Shown here piece by piece: positions 30,954 to 39,724 of a stretch of DNA of 53,369 nt (the stretch's first letter is position 1; every line of letters starts with the position of its first letter). Source of the DNA: Bacteroidota bacterium (GTDB taxonomy: Bacteria > Chloroflexota > Anaerolineae > Aggregatilineales > Phototrophicaceae); contig JAPUDW010000308.1 of assembly GCA_027492915.1 (NCBI GenBank), positions 1 through 53,369 on the forward strand. The letters run 5' to 3'. Position numbers and translations under genes: made by a program. Below the pieces are notes generated by a model. It ran no database searches. It worked only from the letters and a program-made list of their open reading frames with translations, and had not been told where the DNA came from.

Positions 30954-31661
30954 TCAGGCCGACTTCGCTGGCGGATGCCGTGGTCGCCAGAAGTCAGGAT
31001 GCTGTGGATGGGTATAGCGGCTGAGATCCGCCCCTACAGACCAATACGTACAGTCGGGCAGTATCGTTTCAGAATCTATCAACGTGTGCTCATCCAGCTT
31101 CGCCCCTGCGAGGTTCGCGTCATTTAGGTTCACCCCGCGTAAATCCGCACCGCGCAGGCAGGCATCCCGCAAATCCGCCCCTTTGAGCAGCGCGTGATGC
31201 AGGTTAGCGCGTGTTAGCTTGGCGTGCTGTAAATTCGCCAGCGCCAGCCGTGTCCCCACCAGCCCCACATCTTGCAAGTTCACGCCTTCGAGGTTGGCAT
31301 GGCTCAATTGTGCATTTTTTAAGATACCGTTCTTCAGCCAGCCGTGCGCTCCTAAAATCCGTACCGCTTCAATCGCAAACGAGTGGTCAGGGCTGCCCAT
31401 TTGCAAGATCAGCGCCTCGCGTTGGGCTTCGTCGTCGTGGTGATGGTGCATCCGGTCAATAATGAGCACAGTAATGGCAATACTGGCGAGTTCAGTTCCG
31501 GCGTTGGCATAAAAGTCGTCGAAGGTCGCGCGTAAAAAAGTCAGCGGGTCGAGGCCGGGGTGGTTATCCAACGAGCCAACCAGTGTCACGACTCCCGCGA
31601 TAACCAGCAGTACAACACCCAATTTGCGCACGGGTTCGGCGTGCTTAAAGCGTGCAATCAT
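30954..31661 (-). CDS. Membrane-anchored pentapeptide-repeat protein
   Basis: A 235-residue protein with two N-terminal membrane helices (LGVVLLVIAGVVTLVGSL; ELASIAITVLIIDRM), a His-rich turn (MHHHHDDEAQ), then the same head as its neighbour (LILQMGSPDHSFAIEAVRILGAHGWLKNG), pentapeptide repeats (about residues 118-195) and the same tail (LPDCTYWSVGADLSRYTHPQHPDFWR). It appears to be the membrane-bound paralogue of the soluble 30275 protein. The genes are 82 bp apart on one strand and probably co-expressed. Partner and function unknown. Confidence 0.88.
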   Translation of the reverse strand: MIARFKHAEPVRKLGVVLLVIAGVVTLVGSLDNHPGLDPLTFLRATFDDFYANAGTELASIAITVLIIDRMHHHHDDEAQREALILQMGSPDHSFAIEAVRILGAHGWLKNGILKNAQLSHANLEGVNLQDVGLVGTRLALANLQHAKLTRANLHHALLKGADLRDACLRGADLRGVNLNDANLAGAKLDEHTLIDSETILPDCTYWSVGADLSRYTHPQHPDFWRPRHPPAKSA

Positions 31662-31761
31662 AGTGATGCTCTCCTCCTGCGTACCTCATCAACACTAGCA
31701 CGCACGAGGTTCAACATACCCCACAAAATGGGGGGTTAGCGTATGAAATCGGTAAAGCCGA

Positions 31762-32859
31762 TTATCCCAATGCCTGCGCCAAATCCGCCAGCAAATCTTC
31801 CACATCCTCGCAGCCCACGTTCATGCGGATGAACCCCGCCGCTACCACGTCGCCGCCCCACCGAGCACGGCGTTCAGCCGTACTATGCAGGCTGCCGAAG
31901 CTCGTCGCCTCGTAAATTAACTTGGATGCGCTCAAGAAACCTTGTGCCGCAGCCTCATCCGCCAAGGTAAAGCCCACTATCGTGCCGAAGTAGTTCATCT
32001 GCCGCGCTGCCAGTTCGTGTGCCGGATGCTGGGGCAAACCGGGGTAGCGCACATCCGCCACCGCAGGGTGTGCTGCCAGATACCGCGCAATCGCCAACGC
32101 ACTCGCGCACTGCCGTTCCAGCCGTAGGTGCAGCGTCGCCAGCGAACGGTGCGCCAACCACACTTCCATCGGCCCCGGCACCGCGCCGATCTGGTTGCGC
32201 CACATGCGGATGCCGTCCAACAGCGCGGGTTCACGCACCGCCACATGACCGAGGATCAAATCCGAATGTCCGGTCAGCGCCTTCGTGTCGGATGCCACCG
32301 AGAAATCCGCGCCGAGTGCCAACGGCTGCTGTCCCAATGGTGTCGCCGTCGTGTTATCGACCGCCACCAGCACCCCCCGCGCCTGTGCCGCTTCGACCAG
32401 CGCCGCGATGTCGCACACATCCAAATTCGGGTTGCTCGGTGTTTCCAACCACAGCAGCTTCGCCCCGTCGAGGTGTTCCAGTTGGCTGTTATTCGCCGTC
32501 GGTGCCATCACCACCTGCACCCCCATCTGTGTGAAGTAGCCGTTCGCCATCACACGCGCCAGATAGTAGCTGTCGGAAGGCAGCACCACCTTATCCCCCG
32601 GTCGCAGTACCGCCCCGAACACCGCTGCAATTGCCGCCATGCCGGACGCGAACACCAATGCCTTGCCGCCTTCTAACTCCGCCAGCGCATCCTCGAACAG
32701 CGTCCATGTCGGGTTATGCAGCCGCCCATAGTTATACGGGGCGCTGCTCGGCTCACCCGCCGCATGGTAAGGTGCGGCAAACGTCGGGCCGGGCAGATAC
32801 GGTGCGGACTGCTGTGGTGCGGGTAATCCAGCACGCACGACACGGGTGGCGGGTTTCAT
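31762..32859 (-). CDS. PLP-dependent cystathionine gamma-lyase/synthase-type enzyme
   Basis: A 365-residue enzyme of the Cys/Met metabolism PLP family. ASGMAAIAAVFGAVL is the phosphate-binding start of the core, LWLETPSNPNLDV binds substrate, VAVDNTTATPLGQQPLALGAD holds the PLP-contacting Asp, and SDTKALTGHSDLILGHV carries the Schiff-base Lys. SFGSLHSTAERRARWGG is the C-terminal substrate segment. The family splits into lyases and synthases (MetB, MetC, Mgl) that cannot be separated by eye. I chose the third in-frame ATG (MKPATRVVRAGLP), with AAGGA 10 nt upstream; ATGs at 32886 and 32868 are possible. It is far from the sulfate locus and has no visible cysteine leader. Confidence 0.85.
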   Translation of the reverse strand: MKPATRVVRAGLPAPQQSAPYLPGPTFAAPYHAAGEPSSAPYNYGRLHNPTWTLFEDALAELEGGKALVFASGMAAIAAVFGAVLRPGDKVVLPSDSYYLARVMANGYFTQMGVQVVMAPTANNSQLEHLDGAKLLWLETPSNPNLDVCDIAALVEAAQARGVLVAVDNTTATPLGQQPLALGADFSVASDTKALTGHSDLILGHVAVREPALLDGIRMWRNQIGAVPGPMEVWLAHRSLATLHLRLERQCASALAIARYLAAHPAVADVRYPGLPQHPAHELAARQMNYFGTIVGFTLADEAAAQGFLSASKLIYEATSFGSLHSTAERRARWGGDVVAAGFIRMNVGCEDVEDLLADLAQALG

Positions 32860-32945
32860 GGTGGGCATATCCTTATCTGCATTCAATAATTTTTAGCTGA
32901 TGGTATTATAGAGTGCCTGCCCACAACCTTCGAGAAAGGTGTGTT

Positions 32946-33479
32946 ATGACCAATCAACCCCGCGAAAATTTGCATATCGCCCCGCTGGCGGGCTACGTGC
33001 CAGAAATCGGGCGTGCGCTGTGGATGCTAGAAGATGTTCGCACCGTAACTGGACACCGCTTAGAAGGTATCGCGCCGGAAGTCGTTGACTGGCAGCCACC
33101 CGCTGGCAACAGCATCGGCACCATCCTCTACCACATCGCCATCATCGAAATGGATTGGCTTTACAACGAAGTCATGGAAACCCAAATGCCGCAGTCAGTT
33201 TGGGATAACTTCCCTTACCCCGTGCGCGGCGAAGATGGTCGGCTGAAAGTGGTTACTGGTGTGAGCTTGGATGCCCACTACAAACGCCTCGACTCTACCC
33301 GTAAGCTGGTGCTGGATGCCTTCAAGCCTATGACGTTGGAGGACTTCCGCCGTCCTCGCGCCGCCGAGCGCTACGACGTGACACCCGCGTGGGTCATCTA
33401 CCACCTGATCGAACACGAGGCCGAGCATCGTGGCGAACTCGGTACGGTTCGCTCACTGGCAGAAGCAAGTTTAAAGTAG
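32946..33479 (+). CDS. DinB-family four-helix protein
   Basis: A 177-residue DinB/DUF664-type protein. The putative metal ligands are the His of ILYHIAIIEMDWLYNEV (about residue 64) and the two in YHLIEHEAEHRGELGTV near the C-terminus, the usual three-His pattern. The family includes thiol-dependent transferases (bacillithiol, mycothiol) and many unknowns. GAAAGGTG precedes the chosen ATG; a start 33 nt upstream is possible. It is divergent from the PLP lyase gene and convergent with the DUF4230 gene. Confidence 0.85.
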   Translation: MTNQPRENLHIAPLAGYVPEIGRALWMLEDVRTVTGHRLEGIAPEVVDWQPPAGNSIGTILYHIAIIEMDWLYNEVMETQMPQSVWDNFPYPVRGEDGRLKVVTGVSLDAHYKRLDSTRKLVLDAFKPMTLEDFRRPRAAERYDVTPAWVIYHLIEHEAEHRGELGTVRSLAEASLK

Positions 33480-33481
33480 AG

Positions 33482-33512
33482 GTAGGGTCACACGACTGTG
33501 TCCCCACCCTAC
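33482..33512. terminator. GTAGGG palindrome acting as bidirectional terminator (copy 3)
   Basis: GTAGGGT (33482-33488) and ACCCTAC (33506-33512) enclose an inner CACAC/GTGT pairing. It sits in the 43-bp gap between the convergent DinB and DUF4230 genes, where a shared terminator is expected. It is the most symmetrical member of the GTAGGG group. Confidence 0.6.
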
Positions 33513-33522
33513 TGGATTCCCC

Positions 33523-34158
33523 CTACACGCAGCTTTCTGGCAGTGGCGTATTCGGGCTGGCCGGTGCGAAATCAATCTGCACGTTCGGCACGCCTACCAG
33601 TTCGAGGAAATCACTCACCGCCACCTGCGCCTGTGTCTGCGCTTCGACCAGAATATTGCCGTCGATGGCTGATTGGCGAAGCTGCTGCACAGCAAACCGC
33701 CGCGACTCCTGATCAATCGTCGGGTTGCTTGGCGCGAAGATGCCGCGCTCCAACGCCGCGATATACGTCTTGCCTTCATCTAAAATACAGTCCTGCAAAG
33801 TCGGCGCAGGCAGCGTCAGCGTAAAGCCATCGCCCACCGTTGCGTTCTGAACCTGCACCTGCGTCATATCAATCCCTGCCGTAATATAACCCACGGCTAC
33901 CACCACCTGCTTTTGCCCGTAAAGCGTTTGCAACAATCCCGGCATATCACTTTGAACCGTCACAATCGTCGAAAAGCTGTAACGGGTCGTTGTTAATGAC
34001 GACAAATTTTGCACCTTGTCCAAAATCGTACTTGCGTTAAAGGTCGATTTTGCCGCACAAATACCGGGGATAATACATTGGCTGGCAAATAGCAGCGTAA
34101 TAACAACCACCGCAACAATCGTGATGAGTGTGGTGATAATGGCGATAAGTCGTTTCAT
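33523..34158 (-). CDS. DUF4230 family membrane-anchored protein
   Basis: A 211-residue protein with one N-terminal helix (LIAIITTLITIVAVVVITLLF). The exported part has VQNLSSLTTTRYSFSTIVTVQ, QVVVAVGYITAGIDMTQVQV, FTLTLPAPTLQDCILDEGKTYI in pieces, and a helical RRFAVQQLRQSAIDGNILVEAQ segment followed by FLELVG. This is the DUF4230 pattern. Role unknown. TTCCTCC-type ribosome site (GGAGGAA on the minus strand) precedes the ATG. The three Cys at 28, 34 and 123 would be extracytoplasmic. Confidence 0.82.
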   Translation of the reverse strand: MKRLIAIITTLITIVAVVVITLLFASQCIIPGICAAKSTFNASTILDKVQNLSSLTTTRYSFSTIVTVQSDMPGLLQTLYGQKQVVVAVGYITAGIDMTQVQVQNATVGDGFTLTLPAPTLQDCILDEGKTYIAALERGIFAPSNPTIDQESRRFAVQQLRQSAIDGNILVEAQTQAQVAVSDFLELVGVPNVQIDFAPASPNTPLPESCV

Positions 34159-34265
34159 CGTGTTCCTCCGTGTGAATTGCCGCCGCGTTTAGCGAACCCC
34201 CAACAGGTCGCCTTGTGCGTATTATACGCGGGAAGCCGGAGCATTGTTGCAAAGTGATTGATGAG

Positions 34266-34700
34266 TTATCCGCTGTAAAGGATGCGTGTCGTTTCCTCAT
34301 ACTTCTTCACCAACCGCGCGTGGTGTTCCGTCCCTTCCAGAGCAGATAAGCGGCTTATGTTATGCGCCACATCGGCTTTCTTCACCGCCAGCGCAAGCGG
34401 GTTCGCCTTCACCCGCTGGAGGTACACTTCACGGGCTTCATCCTCACGGTGGGTAATCGCCTCCACCGCCGCCACAATCTCCGCCGAAAAGTGGTTTTCC
34501 AAATCGCTTAATTGAATCGGCGTATCCTCAACAATGTCGTGCAGCGCCGCGACAATCTGTTGTGGCAGCGTTTCGCAGGCGTTCACCACAGCGATCACAT
34601 GTAAAATATAAGGTCGTCCAAGTTTATCCACCTGCCCGAAGTGCGCCTCAGCCGCCATCATCAGTGCCAGCTCGATTGTGTTATCCATGTCTGCCACCAT
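34266..34700 (-). CDS. HD-domain hydrolase, SpoT/MESH1-like
   Basis: A 144-residue small HD protein. Motifs: ALMMAAEAHFGQVDKLGRPYILHVIAV (pieces, first His of the metal site), AALHDIVEDTPIQLSDLENHF (the HD pair and the ED diad) and KKADVAHNISRL (final Asp). This is the stand-alone (p)ppGpp hydrolase (SAH/MESH1) pattern, with the same HDxxED. No synthetase domain is present. It may hydrolyse (p)ppGpp or another nucleotide. Start placed at the ATG at 34700, preceded by GGGAGAG; an upstream start would add 14 residues of no similarity. Confidence 0.85.
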   Translation of the reverse strand: MVADMDNTIELALMMAAEAHFGQVDKLGRPYILHVIAVVNACETLPQQIVAALHDIVEDTPIQLSDLENHFSAEIVAAVEAITHREDEAREVYLQRVKANPLALAVKKADVAHNISRLSALEGTEHHARLVKKYEETTRILYSG

Positions 34701-34776
34701 TGGGTTCTCTCCCGCAGACCTACTTTTAGGTGCAGCTTTCACCGCACCTTTCCAAATCGCCGATAACCGCTACAAA

Positions 34777-35706
34777 CTAACCACCAGCCGCTGCCAGTAC
34801 CGCTTTCAGCTTCGCCGCGTCCCCCGCACTGCAATATGACCCGTTCATATGCACTTGATGCACCACCCGCAGTTCAGCCGCCTCATCATCACCCATTTCA
34901 GGGCGGAATTCATCGCTGATCTGCCACTGAAACTGCTCATCCTGTGGGTACTGTGCCGCGTAGCGCTTCAACCCCAACGGAATGAGTCGCAGTCGTTGGT
35001 CAATCCACGTCCGATCCCACGGCCCATCCTCGACAATTTCTTCCGCCGCCCGAAATTCGTAGTAAATCGTCCGTCGCAGGCGTTTGCCTTCCGTCTGCGG
35101 CGAGCCATGCAGCACCATCACATCATGCAGCAGCACATCCCCCGGCTGCATCTCAATCTCAATCGCCCCCGGTGCATCCCAACCATGCTCCGCTGATAAA
35201 CGGCAGACATCGTGCGCCTGCAAGTGTGAACCGGGGATCACCCACAGCGCCCCTGCACCGGAAAGTGACTCATCTAAATACAGGTCATAGTTAAAAATAC
35301 GGTGTGTTCGTGGGTGTACCGCGTCTTGGTGCCACTCCACCGCCGCACCGTTGCCTTCCTGTTTAAAAACAATCGCCTCGTAAGTTGGCACAAAGTTCAC
35401 GCCGCACATGCTCTGCGCTACCTCGGTGACCACGGGGCTGCCCAGCAGTTCCAACGAGGCAGCTAGCCCTTTGTTATGGAGGTAATCCACCCGCCACATC
35501 GTCCTGCCGTGATCGTTGTTAACAAAGCGGTAATCCGGCCCATGCTGTGGGTCATCCTCACCCGCTGCCATGCCGTCCGCAATCCACGTATCACCCGCCG
35601 CTTGCAGCCGTTCCAACATATCTTTGGGTATCCAGTTCCGCAGCAGCAAATAGCCATTCGCATCATAAAAAGCCAGTTGTTCAGCCGTCAAAGCATAAGT
35701 ACTCAT
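34777..35706 (-). CDS. Phytanoyl-CoA dioxygenase (PhyH) family protein
   Basis: A 309-residue Fe(II)/2-oxoglutarate oxygenase. It opens LTAEQLAFYDANGYLLLRNW, the usual PhyH start. The metal triad is H and D of WHQDAVHP (about residues 139-141) and the His in VMVLHGSPQ (about 216); the 2-oxoglutarate Arg is in LRRTIYYEF. SGAGALWVIPGSHLQAHDV is the core strand-turn. Substrates of the family range from phytanoyl-CoA to secondary metabolites; this one is unknown. GAGGAT precedes the ATG at 35706. It has no clear operon partner. Confidence 0.9.
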   Translation of the reverse strand: MSTYALTAEQLAFYDANGYLLLRNWIPKDMLERLQAAGDTWIADGMAAGEDDPQHGPDYRFVNNDHGRTMWRVDYLHNKGLAASLELLGSPVVTEVAQSMCGVNFVPTYEAIVFKQEGNGAAVEWHQDAVHPRTHRIFNYDLYLDESLSGAGALWVIPGSHLQAHDVCRLSAEHGWDAPGAIEIEMQPGDVLLHDVMVLHGSPQTEGKRLRRTIYYEFRAAEEIVEDGPWDRTWIDQRLRLIPLGLKRYAAQYPQDEQFQWQISDEFRPEMGDDEAAELRVVHQVHMNGSYCSAGDAAKLKAVLAAAGG

Positions 35707-35887
35707 TATTTTTATCCTCAGAAAACAAATAACTATCTTGCTCAATCTTAACTGAATTGTGCGGTCTCTGCTCGTCACACAACCTACGGAACATTTAAAC
35801 CCAGTTTGTGCTTTCAAACCGCACCTTCACAAATCGGGTTCAGTAAGGCTCACACCACCTGTTATCACCTGTAAAACAGGTAGCCTA

Positions 35888-36319
35888 TTACTTGTTCGGT
35901 TCACGACCAGATTTAAAGTTCTTGAAAAAATCATCAAAGGCTTTCTTAAAAGGGCTATTTTCATCTTCCGATCTGTATCTCTCAGAGTCTTGATTCAGTT
36001 CTTTCATGGAACGCAGTCTCAAACCCAACTCTTCATCCCCTAGCCATGTAATCTGATCCTTCTGATACGACTTCAAGAAAATATAGGCCAATTGGATCGC
36101 TGTCAGCATCGCATCAATGGCATCCATTCCCCTCGCCAATTTCACCGTCTCTAAGCCCCTGCCGACAATTTGATAAGCACACCGCCATTTCAAATCACCA
36201 TCGGTATCGGCAACCTCGTATGGCATACCTATCTTCAGCTTGATCGTCTTTTTGTTGCCCTCTGCATCCACCCAATCAAGCTCACGCTCAAAAATAGTAT
36301 CGCCCAATTCGCTTGTCAT
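35888..36319 (-). CDS. DUF6968-like hypothetical protein
   Basis: A 143-residue soluble protein: ELGDTIFERELDWVDAEGN, IKLKIGMPYEVAD, WRCAYQIVGRGLETVKLARGMDAIDAMLTAIQLAYIFL. The sequence of an E-R-E-L strand, the IGxP turn, CAYQI and a D-A-I-D-A-M helix resembles the DUF6968 group of small immunity-like or unknown proteins. The C-terminus is charged and probably flexible (RYRSEDENSPFKKAFDDFFKN). Function unknown. Confidence 0.65.
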   Translation of the reverse strand: MTSELGDTIFERELDWVDAEGNKKTIKLKIGMPYEVADTDGDLKWRCAYQIVGRGLETVKLARGMDAIDAMLTAIQLAYIFLKSYQKDQITWLGDEELGLRLRSMKELNQDSERYRSEDENSPFKKAFDDFFKNFKSGREPNK

Positions 36320-36560
36320 CTTTCCCCTCCATCACTCTCTGCTTTCTCTGTGTCCTCCGTGCCTTTGCGTTAAAAATCTCTCCGCCTTGACCTTGGCGTT
36401 CTTGGCGTCTTGGCGGTTAATCTCTCCCCTCTTCCTCTGTGCCTCAGCGGTTAATTTTTCTCTTCCCCTTAGCGTCTTTGCTCCCTTGCAACTTTGCGTT
36501 AAAAATCCCTCCGCCTTGACCTTGGCGGTTCAATCTTCCCTCTTCCTCGGCGGTTAATCT
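36320..36560. repeat. Degenerate CTTGGCGT/CTTTGCGT array
   Basis: A low-complexity stretch of roughly 230 bp made of loosely repeated 8-14 base words: CTTGGCGT (several in a row near 36390-36410), TTTGCGTTAAAAAT (twice, about 36365 and 36500), CTCCGCCTTGACCTTGGCG (twice) and GCGGTTAAT (at least three times). There is no gene. The last GCGGTTAATCTCTCCTA runs into the stop codon region of the next gene. Similar words occur at 5155-5205, 5878-5905 and 42960-43090. Confidence 0.75.
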
Positions 36561-37522
36561 CTCCTACTCAGCACATCCGTATTCGCCACCTCTACCGGAT
36601 GCCCATCCACAAAAGCCAGCAGACGGTCAAACGCCGTACCCAAATACAACTCGTAGCTATCCTTCTCGACATAACCAATATGTGGTGTACAAATCACGTT
36701 ATCCATGTGCAGTAACGGATGGTCAACCACCGGCTCGCTCTCGTACACATCCACCGCCGCCATCCCCGGCCTGCCTGCCTTCAACGCCGTCACCAACGCA
36801 CCATCTGCAATTAATCCCGCACGGCTGGTATTCACCAACAACGCCGTTGGCTTCATCACCGCTAAATCCGCCGCACTCACTATGCCCACCGTATCCTTCG
36901 ACAGCTTGATATGCAAACTCAGCACATCCGCCTGCTCGAAGAACGACTGTTGGCTGCTGGCTGCCTCGTACCCATCCGCCGCTGCCCGTGTCAACGAACC
37001 TTCTCGTCCCCACACCAGCACCCGCATTCCAAACGCCTTGCCGTATCCCGCCACCATCGTCCCAATTCGCCCATAGCCGTAAATCCCCAACGTCCGCCCA
37101 TGCAAACCCGTCCCCAACCGGCTCTGCCACTTGCCTGCCTTCATACTCGCTACTTCCTGTGGAATATGACGCATCGCCGCCAGCACCAACGCCCACGTCA
37201 GTTCCGCCGTCGCCTCCGATGATCCCACGCCGCTCGTCACCACCACCCCGTGCCGTGTACACGCCGCTAGGTCGATATGTGGCATCCCCTTGCCCATTTG
37301 TGCAATCACCGTCAACTTCGGCAGCTTGGCTAATAACGTCTCACCAATCGCCGTCCGTTCCCGAATCAGCACCAACGCCTCGGCCTCTTGGAACCGTTCC
37401 GCCAGCACATCCACATCCGTCACCGTATCGTTGTAAATCGTTACCTCATGCCCCGCCAGCTTGCTAAAACAGTCCAGGCCCCGCACCGCATCTTGATAAT
37501 CATCAGGTATCACAATTCGCAT
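36554..37522 (-). CDS. D-2-hydroxyacid dehydrogenase family protein (SerA-like)
   Basis: A 322-residue NAD-dependent dehydrogenase. The catalytic domain has MRIVIPDDYQDAV and MGKGMPHIDLAACTRHGVVV; the Rossmann motif is LGIYGYGRIGTMVAGYGKAFGM; active residues are Arg in LVNTSRAGLI, Glu in YESEPV (DVYESEP) and His in TPHIGYVEKDSYE. The length is that of short phosphoglycerate-dehydrogenase relatives without an ACT domain. The substrate is not decided. GAAGGTGAAG precedes the ATG at 37522; a longer start would add an unlikely N-terminus. Confidence 0.9.
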   Translation of the reverse strand: MRIVIPDDYQDAVRGLDCFSKLAGHEVTIYNDTVTDVDVLAERFQEAEALVLIRERTAIGETLLAKLPKLTVIAQMGKGMPHIDLAACTRHGVVVTSGVGSSEATAELTWALVLAAMRHIPQEVASMKAGKWQSRLGTGLHGRTLGIYGYGRIGTMVAGYGKAFGMRVLVWGREGSLTRAAADGYEAASSQQSFFEQADVLSLHIKLSKDTVGIVSAADLAVMKPTALLVNTSRAGLIADGALVTALKAGRPGMAAVDVYESEPVVDHPLLHMDNVICTPHIGYVEKDSYELYLGTAFDRLLAFVDGHPVEVANTDVLSRRD

Positions 37523-37603
37523 ATCCGCTTCACCTTCCCTAACGCAAAGGAAGGTCATAATCGACCTTCCTCCACGCAATCATCAATTGAAAAATCGCTT
37601 AAA

Positions 37604-38701
37604 CTACGGATGTGGTACCACACCACCCGCCGACGGCAGATAGAAGAACGCAATCGCAATGATGATGTATACCGCCAGCAGCATCGCCCCTTCCAGCCAG
37701 TTCGACTCGCCGTCCAGCGCAATAAACGCCGTCACCAGCACCGTCGCAAAAATGGCGATTAGCTCAAAGCTGCTGAACACCAGCAGTAACGGCTGTCCGG
37801 TCATCACCAGCGTAATAAACACCAGCACCGGTGCCACGAACAACGCCACTTGCAAGCTCGAACCGACCGACACCGCCATACTCAGTTCCATCTTGTTCTT
37901 GATGGCAACCTGCACCGCCACCAGATGCTCGGCAATATTACCGACCAATGGAATAACGATGATACCGATGAAGAACTCGCTCAAGCCCAGCGTCGCCGTC
38001 ACATGCTCGACCGCCCCTACCAGCGCCTCGCTCAAGAACACGATACCCAGTGTCGATACGATCAGCACAATCACCGACGTCCGAATGCTCCACTTGGAAT
38101 GGTGTTCTTCGACCGCTGCCTCACGGGTTACGGCTCCGGTTGTCTCCGTCCCCTGATGCGTAAACGAATAGTAGACGCTCAGCGCATACAGGATAATCAT
38201 GACCAGCGCCACACCTTCGCTCAGGCCGAATTCCGCCGCCTTATTATCGCTAATCGCCACGTCAAACAACGACGGAACCACCAGAGCCACCACCGCCAGA
38301 ATCAGCAGCGTCGCATTCAACCCCGCCGTTTTCGCATCAAACTTTTGGATGCCGTGCTTCAACCCGCCCAGCAGCAGCGCTAAACCCAACACCAGCAGCA
38401 GGTTACCGATGATAGACCCGACAAACGACGCCATTACCAGAACCAACAACCCCCCTTGAAACGCCAGAATGGTAATAATCAGTTCTGCGGCATTCCCCAA
38501 TGTCGCATTCAGCAAACCCCCGATCTTCGGCCCCGTATGATGGGCTATTTCTTCGGTCGCCTCACCGATCAAATCCGCCAGCGGAATAATACCCAACGCC
38601 GCCACGATGAAGATGATACTTGGGTCAAGGTGCAGCAGTTCGGCGATCAGTGCAATCGGCACGAAAATCAACATAGCCTTGACGATACGATCTAGTGACA
38701 C
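37604..38701 (-). CDS. cax: Calcium/proton exchanger
   Basis: A 365-residue membrane antiporter with ten or eleven helices in two homologous halves. The cation-binding repeats are GNAAELIITI (first half) and GNIAEHLVAV (second half), preceded by ATEEIAHHTGPKIGGLLNATL. An acidic loop (REAAVEEHHSK) lies between the halves. It exports Ca2+ (or another divalent ion) in exchange for protons. The start is GTG, with AAGGGGGAG about 5 nt upstream; no in-frame ATG fits. It stands alone. Confidence 0.93.
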   Translation of the reverse strand: MSLDRIVKAMLIFVPIALIAELLHLDPSIIFIVAALGIIPLADLIGEATEEIAHHTGPKIGGLLNATLGNAAELIITILAFQGGLLVLVMASFVGSIIGNLLLVLGLALLLGGLKHGIQKFDAKTAGLNATLLILAVVALVVPSLFDVAISDNKAAEFGLSEGVALVMIILYALSVYYSFTHQGTETTGAVTREAAVEEHHSKWSIRTSVIVLIVSTLGIVFLSEALVGAVEHVTATLGLSEFFIGIIVIPLVGNIAEHLVAVQVAIKNKMELSMAVSVGSSLQVALFVAPVLVFITLVMTGQPLLLVFSSFELIAIFATVLVTAFIALDGESNWLEGAMLLAVYIIIAIAFFYLPSAGGVVPHP

Positions 38702-38842
38702 AATGGCTCCCCCTTGTAAATAGGATTAATGAACAGGCTGCGTAATTATTTGAAGTATGGATGCATTAATGCAGCGCCGCAAGTGGAGAATACTACAGGT
38801 TCAAAGGTTGTTTAGCGACCACTCAAAAATAGGGGTTTTGGG

Positions 38843-39724
38843 CTACCGTGTACCGCGCATACGAGGATCAAGAATATCACGCAGGCCGTCACCCAGCAGG
38901 TTAAAACCCATCACGCCCAGCATAATCGCCAAACCCGGGAACAGCAGCAGCCACGGCGCTTTTTCGGCAATCCCACGGCTCTCGCTCAGCATCACGCCCC
39001 ACGAAGCCGCCGGTGGTTGTGTCCCCAAACCGAGGAAGCTCAGTCCCGCCTCTGTCAGCAGTGACCACGACAACGCAAGGCTAATCTGCACGATCAACGG
39101 CGCTAACGTATTCGGGAAGATATGCCGGAACAGCACCCTTGCCGGTCGCATCCCTAAACACCGCGCCGCCAGCACGAACTCGCGCTCTTTCGCAGCCAAC
39201 ACCGGCCCCCGTGCCACCCGCGCAAAAATCGGCGTATACACCACTGCAATCGCCAAACCCGTTTGCGTCAACCCCGGCCCCATGACCGTCACCACCACCA
39301 GCGCCAGTAGCAAAGACGGAAACGCGAAGAATATATCCATCACCCGCATAATCGCATTGTCGATCCAACCGCCGACGAATCCCGCGATCATGCCCAGTGT
39401 AATCCCCACCGTGCTCGATAGTGCCACCGATAGCAGCGCCACCTTCAACGAATTCGCCGCACCTTCCATCACACGGCTCGTCACATCCCGCCCGAATAAA
39501 TCCGTCCCCATCGCGTAATTCGCACTTGGCGATTGCAAACGGTCACGCGGATGCTGTTCAATCGACGGATACGGCGTTAAACCCAGAATACCGAGTACCG
39601 CGACCACCAGAAACAGGATGACAATCACAAGGCCAACCACGCCGCTCAGGTTGGTCAGCAGTCGGCGCAAAAAGCTCGGCGACTTCGGCATGACATCAGT
39701 GTTCAAATTAAGCGTGGCGGTCAT
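38843..39724 (-). CDS. dppC: Peptide/nickel-type ABC transporter permease (DppC-like)
   Basis: A 293-residue permease with an N-terminal OppC-type helix (LTNLSGVVGLVIVILFLVVAVLG), then HPRDRLQSPSANYAMGTDLFGRDVTSRV, the family signature of the external loop, and an EAA loop ending LGMRPARVLFRHIFPNTLAPLIVQ. I place the start at 39724, where its ATG overlaps the end of the dppB gene by 17 nt, so translation is coupled. It forms the channel with DppB. No ATPase genes (dppD/dppF) are in the window. Confidence 0.92.
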   Translation of the reverse strand: MTATLNLNTDVMPKSPSFLRRLLTNLSGVVGLVIVILFLVVAVLGILGLTPYPSIEQHPRDRLQSPSANYAMGTDLFGRDVTSRVMEGAANSLKVALLSVALSSTVGITLGMIAGFVGGWIDNAIMRVMDIFFAFPSLLLALVVVTVMGPGLTQTGLAIAVVYTPIFARVARGPVLAAKEREFVLAARCLGMRPARVLFRHIFPNTLAPLIVQISLALSWSLLTEAGLSFLGLGTQPPAASWGVMLSESRGIAEKAPWLLLFPGLAIMLGVMGFNLLGDGLRDILDPRMRGTR

